Assembly (NCBI GenBank): GCA_027924645.1
Contig: BSBN01000233.1
Span: 6,962,501-7,026,500 of the forward strand
Source: Cunninghamia lanceolata
Taxonomy: Eukaryota; Streptophyta; Pinopsida; Cupressales; Cupressaceae
Length of the DNA stretch: 64,000 nt
Reading direction: 5' to 3'
Below the pieces are notes generated by a model. The model was not told the DNA's origin. It worked only from the letters and a program-made list of their open reading frames with translations, and searched no databases. The number at the start of each line of letters is the position of its first letter. The stretch's first letter is position 1. Below are positions 35,679 through 47,690 of this stretch, piece after piece. The position numbers and the translations under genes are program-made.

Positions 35679-36874
35679 TGTTGGGACAGGAAAATTTAAA
35701 ATTTTCTTATATTCCTACCCACCCATGTTTGACCAAATTAGAAAACATTATGCCCAAAATCATAATGATAACTGGTATATTCCATAAAAATCACATAAAT
35801 TTCATCACAAATTGGTACATCACTCATCAAACTACACTGTAATGAAGGGCTTCAATTCCTGAACTTTGCCAAGAACTCACTTTCGTTATAACGATCCATG
35901 TTTTATATGAGATAGGCTAAAAAGAGTATCGACATGAGAGTAATGATCGGGGAGAAGATTTCAAGAACTGCCGATGGAGAAAGTAACACTGATGACCTTT
36001 CATTAGAGAGAGAATGTGCAGTCACACTAAGTAAGTCAATAACAAGGACTATCGGTATAAGAAAAGACTAACGGAGAATACTCTGAAAATCGTCCTGATA
36101 GTATAAATCATACTGATGAAGGAATTTGTTACGACTCTCATTGAGCATCCCATGGAATGGAGGGAACTAGTGATCATCGGTACGAGATGAACATCAGAGA
36201 AAAAAATTAAAGATTCTTTGATATTCTAATGTCTCAGTGACTAACAAAACTGTTTCGGCATGAGTCATGCCGATATGTATGGAAGATAAGAACCATTAGC
36301 GAAACTGAACAAATTAGAATGAAGTTTATAAGTCTTTCCGAAATGATGGTCACAACGATAAAGATGTCAATGACATATTGTGAATGATCACTCTGATGAA
36401 GGATATAAAAGAGCTATCAGGGAAACAACCATGGTCGGGTAAGTTGAAATAAGTCATCTCGATTGTCATATCTTATTCTGATGACAACTATGACCACATT
36501 CATCAATAAGACTCTCATCGATAGTCATATTAGAGACACTTAAGATATCAGAGATGGAAATTTTTATTCCCACCATAATAAAGAAAGTCACATTGATGAT
36601 AACCATGCCCACTTCTATATCAGGTAGATCTTGAAAATATCTTGCCGATACAAACTCACATATGAAAGATGACGTCGAGGAGATAGATGAAGGATCACAA
36701 TGATTGATCCATAAGCAAATGTTTGCTCCATAAGTAGATATTAAATCACCCTAACATTACAAAAAAAATACTGATGAGAGGAGTTATGACAATGTGACAT
36801 CTCACAATGATCATGAAAATTAAAACTTTGGAACAATTAATTCCAGACAAGGAAGAGATCCTCTGAAATGCCAG
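35679..36874. other. P: 5' noncoding region
   Basis: The first 220 bp are AT-rich. From about 35900 to 36830 the sequence is a patchwork of short degenerate words (ACTGATGA, ATCGGTA, CCGATA, TCATCGAT) with no clear period. No recognisable LTR, PBS or gene. Confidence 0.5.
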
Positions 36875-39800
36875 TTGAAATCATTGCAATTAAGTTCGAA
36901 AGAATTGTCTGAGAGGAGCATGCAAGTAGAGACTTGGAGGAGAGAACGGGGGAATTCAATCATCACCTCCAATAACAAATACACATATACAAACTTCTAT
37001 GTAGTAGATTATAATTCAAATTTGCTGTCCAAGATTAAAATGGAGACTTCAGTGAAAGGAAAAGGTAGAAAACAACAGGGTGAGACTAGTAAACCTAAAA
37101 AACAAAAAATTAAGAAAAGCCTTGATGAGAAAATAAAAGACAGGAAACTAAATCAAGACTTAATTGACCAACTGTTTGGATCAACTCCCAAATCCCGAAG
37201 GTCTACACAACTTAGGGCAGAAGTAGAGAAATTGGAAGACAAATGTAAATATCTTGGCAATGTGTGGAGTCCAATAAGAGGTTACGAATTGTTCAAATTC
37301 CACTACAACAGAAGATTCAGGAATTTCCCAGTGTCTAACCCATGGCATTTGAATTTGGGAAAATTGGTCATTCCTAATATGTTTTTGAATGCTAAACTTC
37401 TCAAACTCCTAGCTAAGCAGTATAATCCAAGCCTCAAGGCCATATGCAACCTGCAAGGGGAGCCTATTATACATTTGTCTAAGAATGCCATTTGTGAAGT
37501 TTTTGACTTAGATGATTTATGTACTGTCCCCATAGTTTATGAAGATTTGGATAAAGAGTACTGGAGAAAGGATACTACATATAATGGATGGAGATTGCCT
37601 ATTCACAGGCCTAGGGTAGAGGGAGAAATGGTGCCTCTCAATGAGAATGATGGACCTCCATTTCATGTGTCATTATTTGAACCATACGTACAATATACAT
37701 ACTACTCAGTGGGCCAAGTCCTAGGATCAGAGGTCCCTAATTTCATGACAATTCCTTTGATGGTGATAGCCACAGACATCCAGTGCCACAATGCTAGACA
37801 GTTTGACTATGCTGCTTATGTTTTTGGTAGAATTGATTCTGGTTTGACTGCAATCAAGAACAATGCCCGATTAGTTTCCTTTGAACACTACTCACTCCTC
37901 ATGCACATGGTGCTTTATTATGGCCAGGAAATAGGATTATGGCCAAGTGAATTCAAAGTTGTTCCAGTGGATTAGAGGGGGCAAAAGTCACCCGTGCAAA
38001 TGTGGACCAAAATATGGGATAGTAGGTATGCCCATTCTAGCTATGTTCAGTTTGAAGAATACTGTGTGAAAGCGTTATATAGATATTTTAGTCATCCCTG
38101 TGAGTATTCATTATCAAATGAAATAAAAAGGTTTCTCAGACCTAAAGATTTTAGTGGTCCTCCTACTGTTACCCACAACTAGGGAGTCTGGTATTGTTTT
38201 GAGGATGCTACCATGATCAGAGTTTATGGTTTTGATGACACCCCTTTTATATTGCCTAAGATTGTTCCTGACAAAATTGCTTACTTAGAAATACTTAGGC
38301 AAATGAATTGTTCTAATGTGATGCATTTGAGATCCTATGACAAACAATCTTTTATGCCTAGTATTTTGTTCTTTGGAGATTTTACTGTGGTATCCAAGGA
38401 GGGTTATAGTCTCATTATGGATAAACTGATGCATTACAATATGACATGTGCTGAGGCAAGAAAAGGATTTGATCCTGAGGGTTTCATGGAGTTTTCTCAG
38501 AGAAAACAAAACCTCAGTGGATACACACATGTCCCATATCCACATGATGATATCATCAAGGATATGGAAGAGACTAAAGTTGAATTAGTGGTTGAGAAAT
38601 ATAATAGGGACTTATATGAGAAGAGGAAACAACTTGTAGAGGTAGAGTTGTTGTCCTCTGGTGATGAAAGGCCTGTAGAAGAAGAAGAACCACATCAACA
38701 AGAAACTATGATATCTAAACAAAAAATGCAATGCTATCAGTCTCCTAGTATGGAACATGATGAGGAGGGGTTTGCTGATGAGGATCCAAGACAAGTAGAA
38801 TATGATTCTTTTATTTCAGATGATAAATTTATTCATTCTAAAGAATTTAAATTATTTTTATATAAATGCAAGGGGAAAGAAATCAGGGAGTCAGTTGATG
38901 ATATCTCAGCCAACAATGAAAGATAATTACTTGATATGTTGAAAACAACAGTGGATAGTGAATTGCAAGATATGACTCCTAGTAAGGGTAGACAACTCCT
39001 CAGAGAAGCAGGGTGATGATATTCCCTGGTCTAGATTTGAATTCTACTTTAGTGTTTGATATATTTTTGCATAATACAGATGATAGATATAAGGTCACTC
39101 CTGAGGGTGTCACAGAAGTGTATATGGGCACCAAATATAACAATGATGAAAATTCACTAATGATATGGGCCCTATATCCTCCCCATAAGAAGATAACCAT
39201 TATAGAAACTGAGAAGGCTTTTGGGCATGTCATGACTTTGAAGGTAGGGGAAACCAACCCTTTGATCACTATAGACATTGGTATTAACATTACAAAGTTG
39301 AATAAATCACAAGCTCAGATGTTGATCAAAGAATGAGATGCATATAAACTGAGTTGTGAGAGATTAACAAAAGAAAATGATTATTTGAAAGACACTGTTA
39401 AGAGCACCTTCAGAGGGTCAGTGAAAAGATTAACTCAGGGAGAAAGCTCACAAAGTGTTGAATCACCATCTATTAACCAGATAGCTCAAGTCTAGATTGC
39501 CACCCTTGCAACAGTGCTCCAGAATAGGCATGCCAACATAATGCATTGGATGAACCAATTTTGGGATATTTATTCTCAAAACTATAAAGTGATCCAAGAG
39601 CATGAGAGGCTTCACAACAGGCTGCAGGAGAAAATCAATGAGACATAGAGTAAGGATGTTTTTGACACTATAGGTACCTCCAGTACAGAAGATTGGATTG
39701 AGCAGCATCAGAAATACTATGACCAGCTAAAGAACAATGTGAAAGAATATATTGAAGCTTCAAAAGCAGGAGTGCCCACTTTGTTCAAGAATGATAAAGA

Positions 39801-40029
39801 ATTGAAGAGCAAAGAGGAATGGAGTAAAGACTATCAAGTGATGTTGCATGAAGCCTTAGGAGCTCTCAAGGACAAAGACTCTGCATCTGGAGAAGCCTAT
39901 AAGCATCTGGAGAAGATGGTAATGATGGATGTCATCACAAGAAATGCTATTGAATTTAATGATACACACTGTAGCCAGGAGTACTTGGATCACATTGCTC
40001 AACTATACCTATGGTTGAGTAGAGCTTAA
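36875..40029 (+). pseudogene. P ORF: unknown protein of about 1,000 residues
   Basis: I do not recognise this protein. One frame is open from 36875 to 39016 with stops at 37973, 38180 and 38924. The frame then shifts by one and continues to 40029 with stops at 39334, 39493 and 39646. A likely true start is ATG 37040 (METSVKGKGRKQQG). The N-terminus is basic and NLS-like (KPKKQKIKK). A folded-looking region follows (37240-37975) with GNVWSPIRGYELFKFHY, NLQGEPIIHLSKNAICEVF and FEHYSLLMHMVLYYGQEIG. Then come a second globular part (38000-38560), an acidic linker (38640-38800) and a C-terminal part rich in Glu/Lys/Gln (39340-40020) that may be coiled coil. No zinc knuckle, protease, RT, integrase or transposase motif was found. 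The long conserved-looking frame suggests it was once expressed by the element. Confidence 0.7.
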
Positions 40030-41125
40030 GCATTGTTATTTTTATTGTTGTCGTGTTAATCATGTTGATTCCCAAAAGACATTTTGAAGAGTTATGTCTC
40101 TTCACAAGTATTTCTATATAAGATGAAACATATGATGCTAAATTATCATCAGTAGTAGGATATAATATATAAAGTTTACAGTGTTTTAAAAGACCATGTT
40201 GCAAGCATATTATTGAAGAAGTAAATTGAAGTTCTCTGATTCCATGGTTTTATTTGAGCATCAATTATTTGTTAAAATTATTCAATTATATGATTGTCTC
40301 CAACTCAGTATTTCCTTGTTATTCAAATTAATATATCAAGTATATAGTTAATTTGTCAATACACATTTGTTGTATCTGCGTGATTGGATTAATTGGTTTC
40401 CATTAGAGGAATTAAAATCCTTTTGATCAGTCACAGTAACCTAGAAGTGTTAGTTTGGATTACTAAGAAGAACCATCTAATTAGGATTGCCATTCTGTCT
40501 CCAAGTTGATACTATCTGTTATTCTTGTATATTTCATTCAATTGGTTCCTTCAAGAAAGGATTAAATTTCCTTTTGGTGAATAACAAGAAATCTAATCTT
40601 ATCTATTGGATTATTAAGAAGAGTCTATCAGTAATTTCCTTGCACGTTTATACAAGTTATAAACTAAAGTATTGTGCCAAAGAATTAGAGTTACTACCCA
40701 CTATAAGCCACTGGTCTTACTTTTCCATTTGACTTTGTTTACCCAACAAGGCACTGGTCTTATTTCAATTCATCATTTAAAACCCCTTTTTTAGTTAAGC
40801 ACAGTCATAAAATTCACCTTGATATTTCTAATACAATTTATACCAATCATCCATCAGATATTAGATATAGAATTAGTTAGCAAGCTTTCATCTATTATAC
40901 ACCATTTTCCACTGTAGGTAGATCCATTTACTTAGTCAAAATATTTACACTCAATCTGCTTTAATTTTCAAGGTTTACCTACCTAGGTTTAGCAGGACCT
41001 AAAGTATAGGGAGTCATCAAACCCTAAAGGTTGATTCCATCGCATTAGTTCAAAAATGTTGCAAATCTAAGCATAGAGCCTGGCATCCTCTTAGGATTAG
41101 CAACCTGCATTTTTGAGACCTAACA
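40030..41125. other. P: 3' noncoding region
   Basis: AT-rich (about 68%). It holds a degenerate tandem duplication of about 140 bp (40389-40525 and 40535-40670), each copy with TTGGTT...GGATTA(C/T)TAAGAAGA. Two CACTGGTCTTA words lie at 40709 and 40751. No ORF of note. Confidence 0.55.
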
Positions 41126-41130
41126 CTACG

Positions 41131-42099
41131 CATGCATCAAGCTAAAAAAGAGTGCCAATTCAAACACCCTTAGACAACATCATAGATCCTCTAGTCATCT
41201 TACATCCTCCATTTCAGAAGACAACCTGTACACCCACATCATTCAACTTACTTATAGAAAGAAGCTTTCATGTCAAACTAGGGATATGCAGAACACCATT
41301 GATTCCCTTCACTCATCTAATAGAGAATTGAATCAAGACTCTTCCATGACCAACAATCTTCAGGTGATAATAATCACCCAAGTATAGCTTTCCCCCATCG
41401 TATTTGTCATACTTCAAAAACAAACCCCGATGTGAGGTCATGTGAAAGATGCACTAGATTCAATAAGCCACACATTCTCAGATGCATGCATTGCCAAGGC
41501 AGCAACAAATGCTTCTCCTTCCTCCTGAGAGGACTTGTCAGAATCCAAATCATAATTCTTCTTCTTTTTCTTTTTCTTCTCCTTGCACTTCTTGCAGAAG
41601 TGACCAGGTTTGCCACAGTTCCAACATAGGGCTTTGGACTTTCTAGGAGACTTAGATCTCCCACAGGATTTGGATGTTCCTTTTTCTTTCCCTTCTCTTT
41701 AGATATACCACAAACTGTAAGAGCCTCCTTAGCCAATTTGGAAGAATTTATCCGCATCTCTTCAGATAACAATGAAGAAACCACTTCATCCATCTTGAAG
41801 GTGGTAGTGGTACTCCCAATGGCCATAACAAGGTGATCCTACAAATCTAGCAAGGAACACAGTAATGTCATACATCGATCCTCCTCCATCTTCACACCAA
41901 CAAAGGTCAACTGGGTAACAAGCATATTGAATGTATTTAGGTGATCAGTAACAGATCCTCCATCTTCCATCCTCAGAGAATACAATTTATTTCACAGGAA
42001 TAACTTGTTCACTACGGATTTAGCTTGATAAATATCTCCAAGATTCTTCCAAAGATCTAGTGCAAGGGCACCTAACATTTAGCTATTTACAGTTCATTT
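41131..42099 (-). pseudogene. C2: copia gag C-part and protease, right of P
   Basis: On the minus strand gag reads ALALDLWKNLGDIYQAKS and then MEDGGSVTDHLNTFNMLV, typical of the copia gag family (UBN2-like). It is followed by a CCHC zinc knuckle, CWNCGKPGHFCKKC (41585-41626), a Lys-rich tail, and the protease region with FHMTSHRGLF (about 41425-41460) and LLSISKLNDVGVQVVF. The DSG active site appears as ESSA-like code and is eroded. Gag is cut at 42099 by D, and the gag N-terminus and 5' LTR must lie right of the window. Confidence 0.82.
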
Positions 42100-42520
42100 T
42101 GATGTAATAAGGTCTGTTTGACCAGGTGTGTCATTTGTGTTTGTAATTTGGTTTATGTTTGTAAGTCCCTAGGACATTTATTGATCTGTCATGATAAGTT
42201 TGTTAGAGTTTGTTAGTTAGTTATCATCTGCTAGCCACTTGGAATTGTCTCCCAGCCGCTGGGAATCATGTCAGTACTACTATTGGCAAGTAGATAAATA
42301 GCTCAGCTTAGATAGATTGGGGACATAGATTGAGATTTTGGTTGATAGGGATCAAAGCAGTATTGTGCAGTTAAGTTCAAAGACTGTGAAATCAGATATT
42401 TGTATTTTAATTTAGGAAGCAATAAAAGAAGATCTTGTTTGTGTTCAATTTTCTGATTTGCAGTCAGAATGGTTCGTTAACCCATTCAACTGGTGAGATT
42501 CTTTGAATCGGTGGAATGGC

Positions 42521-42529
42521 TATATATAG
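42521..42529 (+). promoter_or_regulatory. TATA box of the D LTR
   Basis: TATATATAG lies in the first third of the LTR, a suitable place for the U3/R boundary. Confidence 0.6.
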
Positions 42530-42724
42530 TAGGTTAGGTTTTCTATTTTGTGTTCACAGGATCGATTATAGCATGCTTAGATAAATCCTAGCATCTTCAT
42601 GTGCTAGGTCATCAAAAGGTAGAAATCTGTATGTTTGTAGGAGAAACAGTTTTGTGAAATCATGAGTGTTTTAACTGGGCTGATCGACGTAGTTAAAGTG
42701 TTACAGGTAGTTTCGATTTCATCT

Positions 42725-43160
42725 GGTTGAACCCATTTCAATAATTTGAGGGATTCCGGTTCAATGGAGGAAGTGTCGATGTGAGTTATAACATTGGATT
42801 CTGTTAATAGTCAAAGTCCAGATGGAAAACCTTTGGTTGAACCATTAGTGAAGGGTTCAACGGTTCGTAAGTTCATCTATGTAAATAGTGTAATGACGAA
42901 GGACTTTGGGTTTGGTCGATAGTCTATGTATCAGTGAAGGAAAGCTTTGATTGAACCTTTGAACCAATTCAACAGTTCAAAGGTTCAACGGTTAAATTAG
43001 ACAATTTGGTTCAAACATTCGGCGATGGACAAAGTAGCGATAGTTGAACCATTTGTTGAACCGGTTCAGCGGTTCATTGATTCAACGGTTCAACGGGCCG
43101 GCAGTTCAGCGGTTCCGGGATTCAAAGGTGCAGCAGCAGTGATAGGTTCAGAGATAGTGC
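42725..43160. repeat. GGTTCAACG-type micro-repeat field in the D LTR
   Basis: More than a dozen copies of GGTTCA, GTTGAACC and CAGCGGTTC in both orientations with irregular spacing, densest at 42985-43130. Confidence 0.75.
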
Positions 43161-43403
43161 CGGTTCAATAAAGTGATGGATTTAGTGGTTCGACAGTGTA
43201 GTTGAGATTTGTCGTTAGCGATGGTCTCGTCGATAGGCACAAAATCTAATCCCCATCGACCAGAGGAAGGAGCTTGGCATGACAAAGTTCAAGCTCATAG
43301 ATAGAAGTGGGTTTTTGTAGATGAAAGAACATACATAGGAAATGTATGTTGTGGGTGACTATTAACTAATCATCACAATTCCGCTACCCACTTTGCATCA
43401 TAG

Positions 43404-43415
43404 TGGTATCAGAGC
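43404..43415 (+). other. Primer-binding site of D (initiator tRNA-Met type)
   Basis: TGGTATCAGAGC lies three bases after the LTR end. Confidence 0.88.
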
Positions 43416-43451
43416 AAAGGTTTGTAGCGATTGGGACGGGGTGAAGAAAAA

Positions 43452-46400
43452 ATGTCTGATACAGAGGGAACATCAGAATTTCCAGCAAGGATGACCAATG
43501 CTGAATTGGCTGTCCTGGTAAAGAAGTAGATTGCAGAAAGCAAAGCAGTCAGAGCTCAGAATGAGGCTTTGAAAGATGAGTTAGAGAAGTTGAGGGACAA
43601 GGTAGGAAAGGGAAAAGAAGATTTTAGTGAGGATGACAGGGATGAAGAGGAGATCCCTAGGTGAGAAGATGTTCCTGCAGACTAGAGACCCTTAATCAAT
43701 GCCCTTAGGTCCTTAGAGAGAAGGACCATGGATATAAAATTGGATCTGCTAGTGTTTTTTAGGAAAGATGGATCCTGATTTAGTGATGGAGTGGATAGAC
43801 TCCATGAATAATTTCTTTGAAATAGAGGAAATAACAGAACACTAAAGGGTGAAGATTGCCCAATCTAAAATGAAAGAGGATGCACTCACTTGGTGGAATT
43901 TCATCCAAGATGACAGGATGAAAGAAAGAAAGAACAGAGTTGCTACTTGGAAAAAGATGATGGATTTAGTGAAGGAAGCATATGTTCCATTAGATTATAG
44001 CATCCAATTACATAATAGGAGACAAAATCTGAAGTAGAAGGAGCTAGATGTCAGCTCATACACATAAGAGTTCATGAAACTTTGTGTCAAGGAAAAGGTA
44101 AAGGAGAGTGAGGAAGAGAAGACAACAAGATACCTTAATGGATTAAGGTTTAACATTCAGGAAGATTTGAATTTGCATAACCAAGATACAGTTCAGAAGT
44201 GCTACCAATTAGCACTCAAAGTGGAAGAAAAATTAAAGAGAAGGCAAGAGCAGAATAGTAGAGGAAGAGGAAGACAACATAGAGGGGGAAGAAGTCCATT
44301 CAGAGGTAAAGGAAATGGATTTGGACAGCAAAGTGATTACAATCTAGAGGGCAACAAAGGAGATAGTAGTCAAAATCAAAAAGGAAATTTTAGGGGCAGA
44401 AGACCACCATTTAGAGGGAGATCCTAGGGCAAAGGACCTCTCAGATGTTATAATTGTAATCAAGAAGGCCACATAGCCAGTAGATGTCCAGAAAAGGCAA
44501 TAATCTCAATGGGAGAAAGGAGAACAAATCTGATCCAAGAACCTGATAGTCAAAGCATGACAAGCTCAAACACCTACCAAAGTGTGAATGCTCCTGATAG
44601 TTATGGATATCCTAAGAAAGAAGAATCATTGATGATGAGGAGAACAATGACCACCATGAAGGTGCCTAACAAAGAACCTCCACAAAGAAAGTCTCTCTTC
44701 AGAACTACTTGCAAGGCAGGAGGGAAGGTATGTAAAGTTCTGATTGATTCTGGATCTATTGAAAATTTTGTGTATGTTGAAATGGTGGAAAAGCTTAAGC
44801 TTAGGAAATTGCCACACCCTTGCCCATATAAGGTCTCATGGCTTACTCAAGGTCAGCATACAGTTGTGGAATAGCAGGCTTGGGTAGAATTTCAGATTGG
44901 AACATATAAGGATAGATTATTGTTTGACATTACCAAGATGGATGCTTGCCATCTCTTATTTGGAAGACCATGGCAGTATGACTTGAAAGCACACCATGAT
45001 GGTGTTAGGAATACATATTCAATTACCAAGGATGGGAAGGTGATAGAGTTACTCCCATTAATGGAGAATGAAGTGGAATCAAAAGGGAAAGAAGTCAAGG
45101 TGATGATGGTAGAAGGCAAACAATCCATGAAAGAAATAGTAGAAGAAGATGCAGTTGCATATGCCCTAATTCCATGCCTAACAGTGAACAAGGAGCAACA
45201 TCAAGAAGTCAAGGGAGAGAAGAAACAAAGGCTTATAGATCCAACTATCTAAGAGTTACTCAACAAGTACAAAGGCATCATCTCTGATGGAATGCCAAGG
45301 TCCCTACCACCTATAAGAGATATCAGCCATTGCATAGATCTGATTCTAGGATCTATAATGCCAAACAAAGCAGCATACAAGCTTACACCAGATCAAAATG
45401 TAGAGGAAGCAAGACAAATTGAGGAATTGTTGGACACAGACCTAATTTGCAAAAGTTTAAGCCCATGTGTAGTACCAGCTATACTAGCACCAAAGAAGGA
45501 AGGCACTTGGAGGCTTTGCACTGATTCAAGGGCTATTAATAAGATCACAATTAGGTATAGGTTTCCCATACCTAGGATAGAGGATTTGCTTGATTGTTTA
45601 GGGGGTGCCAAATATTTTACAAAAATAGATTTGAAAAGTGGCTATCATTAGATCAAGATTAGGCCAGGGGATGAATGGAAAACTACATTTAAGACCAATG
45701 AAGGGTTGTATGAGTGGAAGGTCACGCCTTTTGGTTTATCCAATGCTCCTAGTACATTTATGAGATTGATGAATGAGGTCTTGAGAGAATTTATAGGTAG
45801 ATTTGTCATAGTATATCTAGATGACATTATGATCTTCAGTAATACAAGGGAAGAACACCTCAAACATATAGACCTATTCCTCAAAAGGTTACATGAAGAA
45901 TAGTTAATGATCAACTTGGACAAGTGTTTGTTCATGTAGGAGGAGATCATCTATTTAGGTTTTGTCATCTCATATGGCAAACTAAAAATGGATCAAGAGA
46001 AGGTCAGTGCCATATTGTCTTGGCCAACTACTAGAACCATGAATGATGTTAGAAGTTTCCATGGGTTAGCACCTTTTATAGGAAGTTTATAAGAGGGTTT
46101 AGTCATGTCTGTGTACCCATGCTTGATACCATAAAAAGGAGGACAGAAGTACAGATTTACTTGGACAAAGGAAGCAGATGATTCATTTGAAACATTGAAG
46201 AAGAAAGTGGCACAACAGCCAGTGCTTGCACTTCCTAATTTTAACAAGATTTTTCAGGTTGAATGTGATGCAATTCACATGGCAATTGAAGTAGTACTCA
46301 GTCAAGAAGGGAGGCCTATTGTATTCTTCACTGAGAAACTCAATGATGCTAAGAAGAGATACTCATCATATGATTTGGAAATGTATGCTCTAGTCCAATC

Positions 46401-47125
46401 ACTCATAAAGTGGAGGCATTACTTGATGCCAAAAGAATTCATAGTGTTCATAGATAATCAGGCCCTTAGTTTCATAAACAACCAAGAAAAGCTGAACCAT
46501 AAACACATGAAGTGGGTGGAAACTTTGCAAGCTTTCACTTTCACACTCAAGCACAAGAAAGGGGTCAAGAATAAAGTAGCAGATGCTTTGAGCAAGAGGG
46601 CTCTCACTATAAATCAAATTCAATTGGAAAGTGTTGGTATTGATTCCTTAAAGACTATGTATGAGGATGATGAAGACTTTGGAGAGATCTACAAAGTATG
46701 TACTTCTTTTGAAGACAAATATCATGTTGAATATTCTAAATTTTTGATACAGGATGGATTACTTTTCAAAGGTGGATAGTTGTGTATTCCATGGTGTTCT
46801 ATGTGACTGAATATCATTAAGGAAAAACATTGTGGAGCTATGGCATGACATTTTGGTCTGGATAAGACTCTTGATTTGGTGAAGAGACATTACTTTTGGC
46901 CAAAGCTACTATTAGATGTTAGAAAATTTGTGGAGACATGTGTGATCTGTTAGAAAGCAAAAGGAAGATCCACTAATGCCGGTTTATATCAGCCATTGCC
47001 CATTCCTTCTAGACCATGGGAAAGCATAAGCATGGATTTTGTGTTGGGTTTACCTAGAACAACGAGGGGATATGATAGTGTCTTTGTTGTAGTTGATAGA
47101 TTCAACAAAATGGTACATTTCTTAC
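43452..47125 (+). pseudogene. D gag-pol: gag, zinc knuckle, protease, RT, RNase H, integrase (truncated)
   Basis: ATG at 43452 opens MSDTEGTSEFPARMTNAEL. A frame change near 43760 brings in the main frame. Gag has ALTWWNFIQDDRMKERK, YSIQLHNRRQNLK and an Arg/Gly-rich tail, then the CCHC knuckle CYNCNQEGHIASRC (about 44446-44488). Protease: VLIDSGSIENFV (about 44738) and LLFGRPWQYD. RT (45292-46080): [34 protein letters not shown] and YLDDIMIF. RNase H (46195-46600) ends KNKVADALSKR. Integrase: CVIC zinc finger with a stop after it, and SMDFVLGLP, cut at [10 protein letters not shown]. Stops at 44035, 44425, 44872, 45649 and 45901 mostly replace Gln or Trp. Function is lost. Confidence 0.9.
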
Positions 47126-47690
47126 TGTAGACACCAAAAATTGGACTGGTCTGCAAAACCAATTTCTGTACCTCTACACTAATCCACTCTCCCAATCTGC
47201 ATATCCCCGGTGATCAATTAATTCACTTAATTGATTCATTTAACCTTACAACCCTATCCTATCAATTAAATGAATATTCCTAATATTCATTTAGATGATT
47301 TATCCATTTCCCTAATCCCTGTTAATTAGATAAATCCTATTTATCTGATTAACCTAGACTTAAGTTAATTAAGAAAACACTTAATTAACCTTGTCTCCCA
47401 CTCATCCACTAAACTGAATTTAAAATTTAGATGCCTCCCACTCACCTCCACTCACTAAATTTTTAATTCAATTGTCATAACCCATTGTCGCCCACTCTGA
47501 ATTTTTAATTCAATTGTCATAACCCATTGTCCCCCACTCTGAATTTTTAATTCAAATGTCATAACCCATTGTCCCCCAATCTGAATTTTTAATTCATCCA
47601 TTATGAATTAAAGATTCACAAATAATGAGGGCCATTGATCTCATCATTGGATCCTCACCCTCCATTCTATTTTCAAAAATTCTATTTAAG
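47126..47690 (+). repeat. Y LTR a: Tat-family LTR, 3' truncated at its TATA box
   Basis: It starts TGTAGACACC immediately after D integrase code and aligns with LTR c (58530 on) up to ATTCTAT, where LTR c continues as TATAAATAG. Here the sequence switches to coding DNA. It contains three tandem units of about 42 bp, as LTR c does (about 47460-47590). U5, R and the PBS are missing. Confidence 0.8.
47460..47590. repeat. About 42-bp tandem repeats in LTR a
   Basis: Three units of GAATTTTTAATTCAA(T/A)TGTCATAACCCATTGTC(C/G)CCC-type sequence. The same array is in LTR c at about 58855-58990, and LTR b lacks it. Confidence 0.85.

Larger units (their letters stand above)
35679..41125 (+). mobile_element. 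P: 5.4-kb insertion with unknown long ORF, no recognisable LTR
   Basis: The boundaries come from restoring the C2 reading frame. P starts TGTTGGGACAGG and ends GAGACCTAACA, giving short inverted ends (TGTTGGG / TGTTAGG) and a 5-bp duplication with one mismatch. TG...CA ends and 5-bp duplications suit an LTR element, but comparing the two ends by eye shows no direct terminal repeat, and no PBS or PPT is seen. It may be a non-autonomous LTR derivative with lost or very short LTRs, or a DNA element. It carries one long decayed ORF on the plus strand. Confidence 0.7.
42100..43400 (+). repeat. 5' LTR of D (1301 bp)
   Basis: It runs TGATGTAATAAGG...CTTTGCATCA, followed three bases later by a PBS. 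A TATA box is at 42521. The second half (42725-43160) is dense in GGTTCAACG / GAACC words. No second LTR is in the window, so the left edge rests on the terminal TGATG/CATCA match and the break in C2 gag. Confidence 0.75.
42100..47125 (+). mobile_element. D: chromovirus-like Ty3/gypsy element, 5' part
   Basis: 5' LTR, PBS, gag and pol up to the integrase core are present. The element is interrupted at 47125 by Y, so integrase end, chromodomain (if any) and 3' LTR are outside the window. It is inserted in C2 gag. The left flanking five bases are CATTT. The protein order PR-RT-RH-INT with a single RNase H, and the INT motif SMDFVLGLP, separate it from the Tat elements. Confidence 0.85.

Noticed and set aside
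35679..41125. P as a LINE or Helitron
   Set aside because: No poly-A tail, no RT or helicase code, and 5-bp near-duplications at the ends fit neither class.
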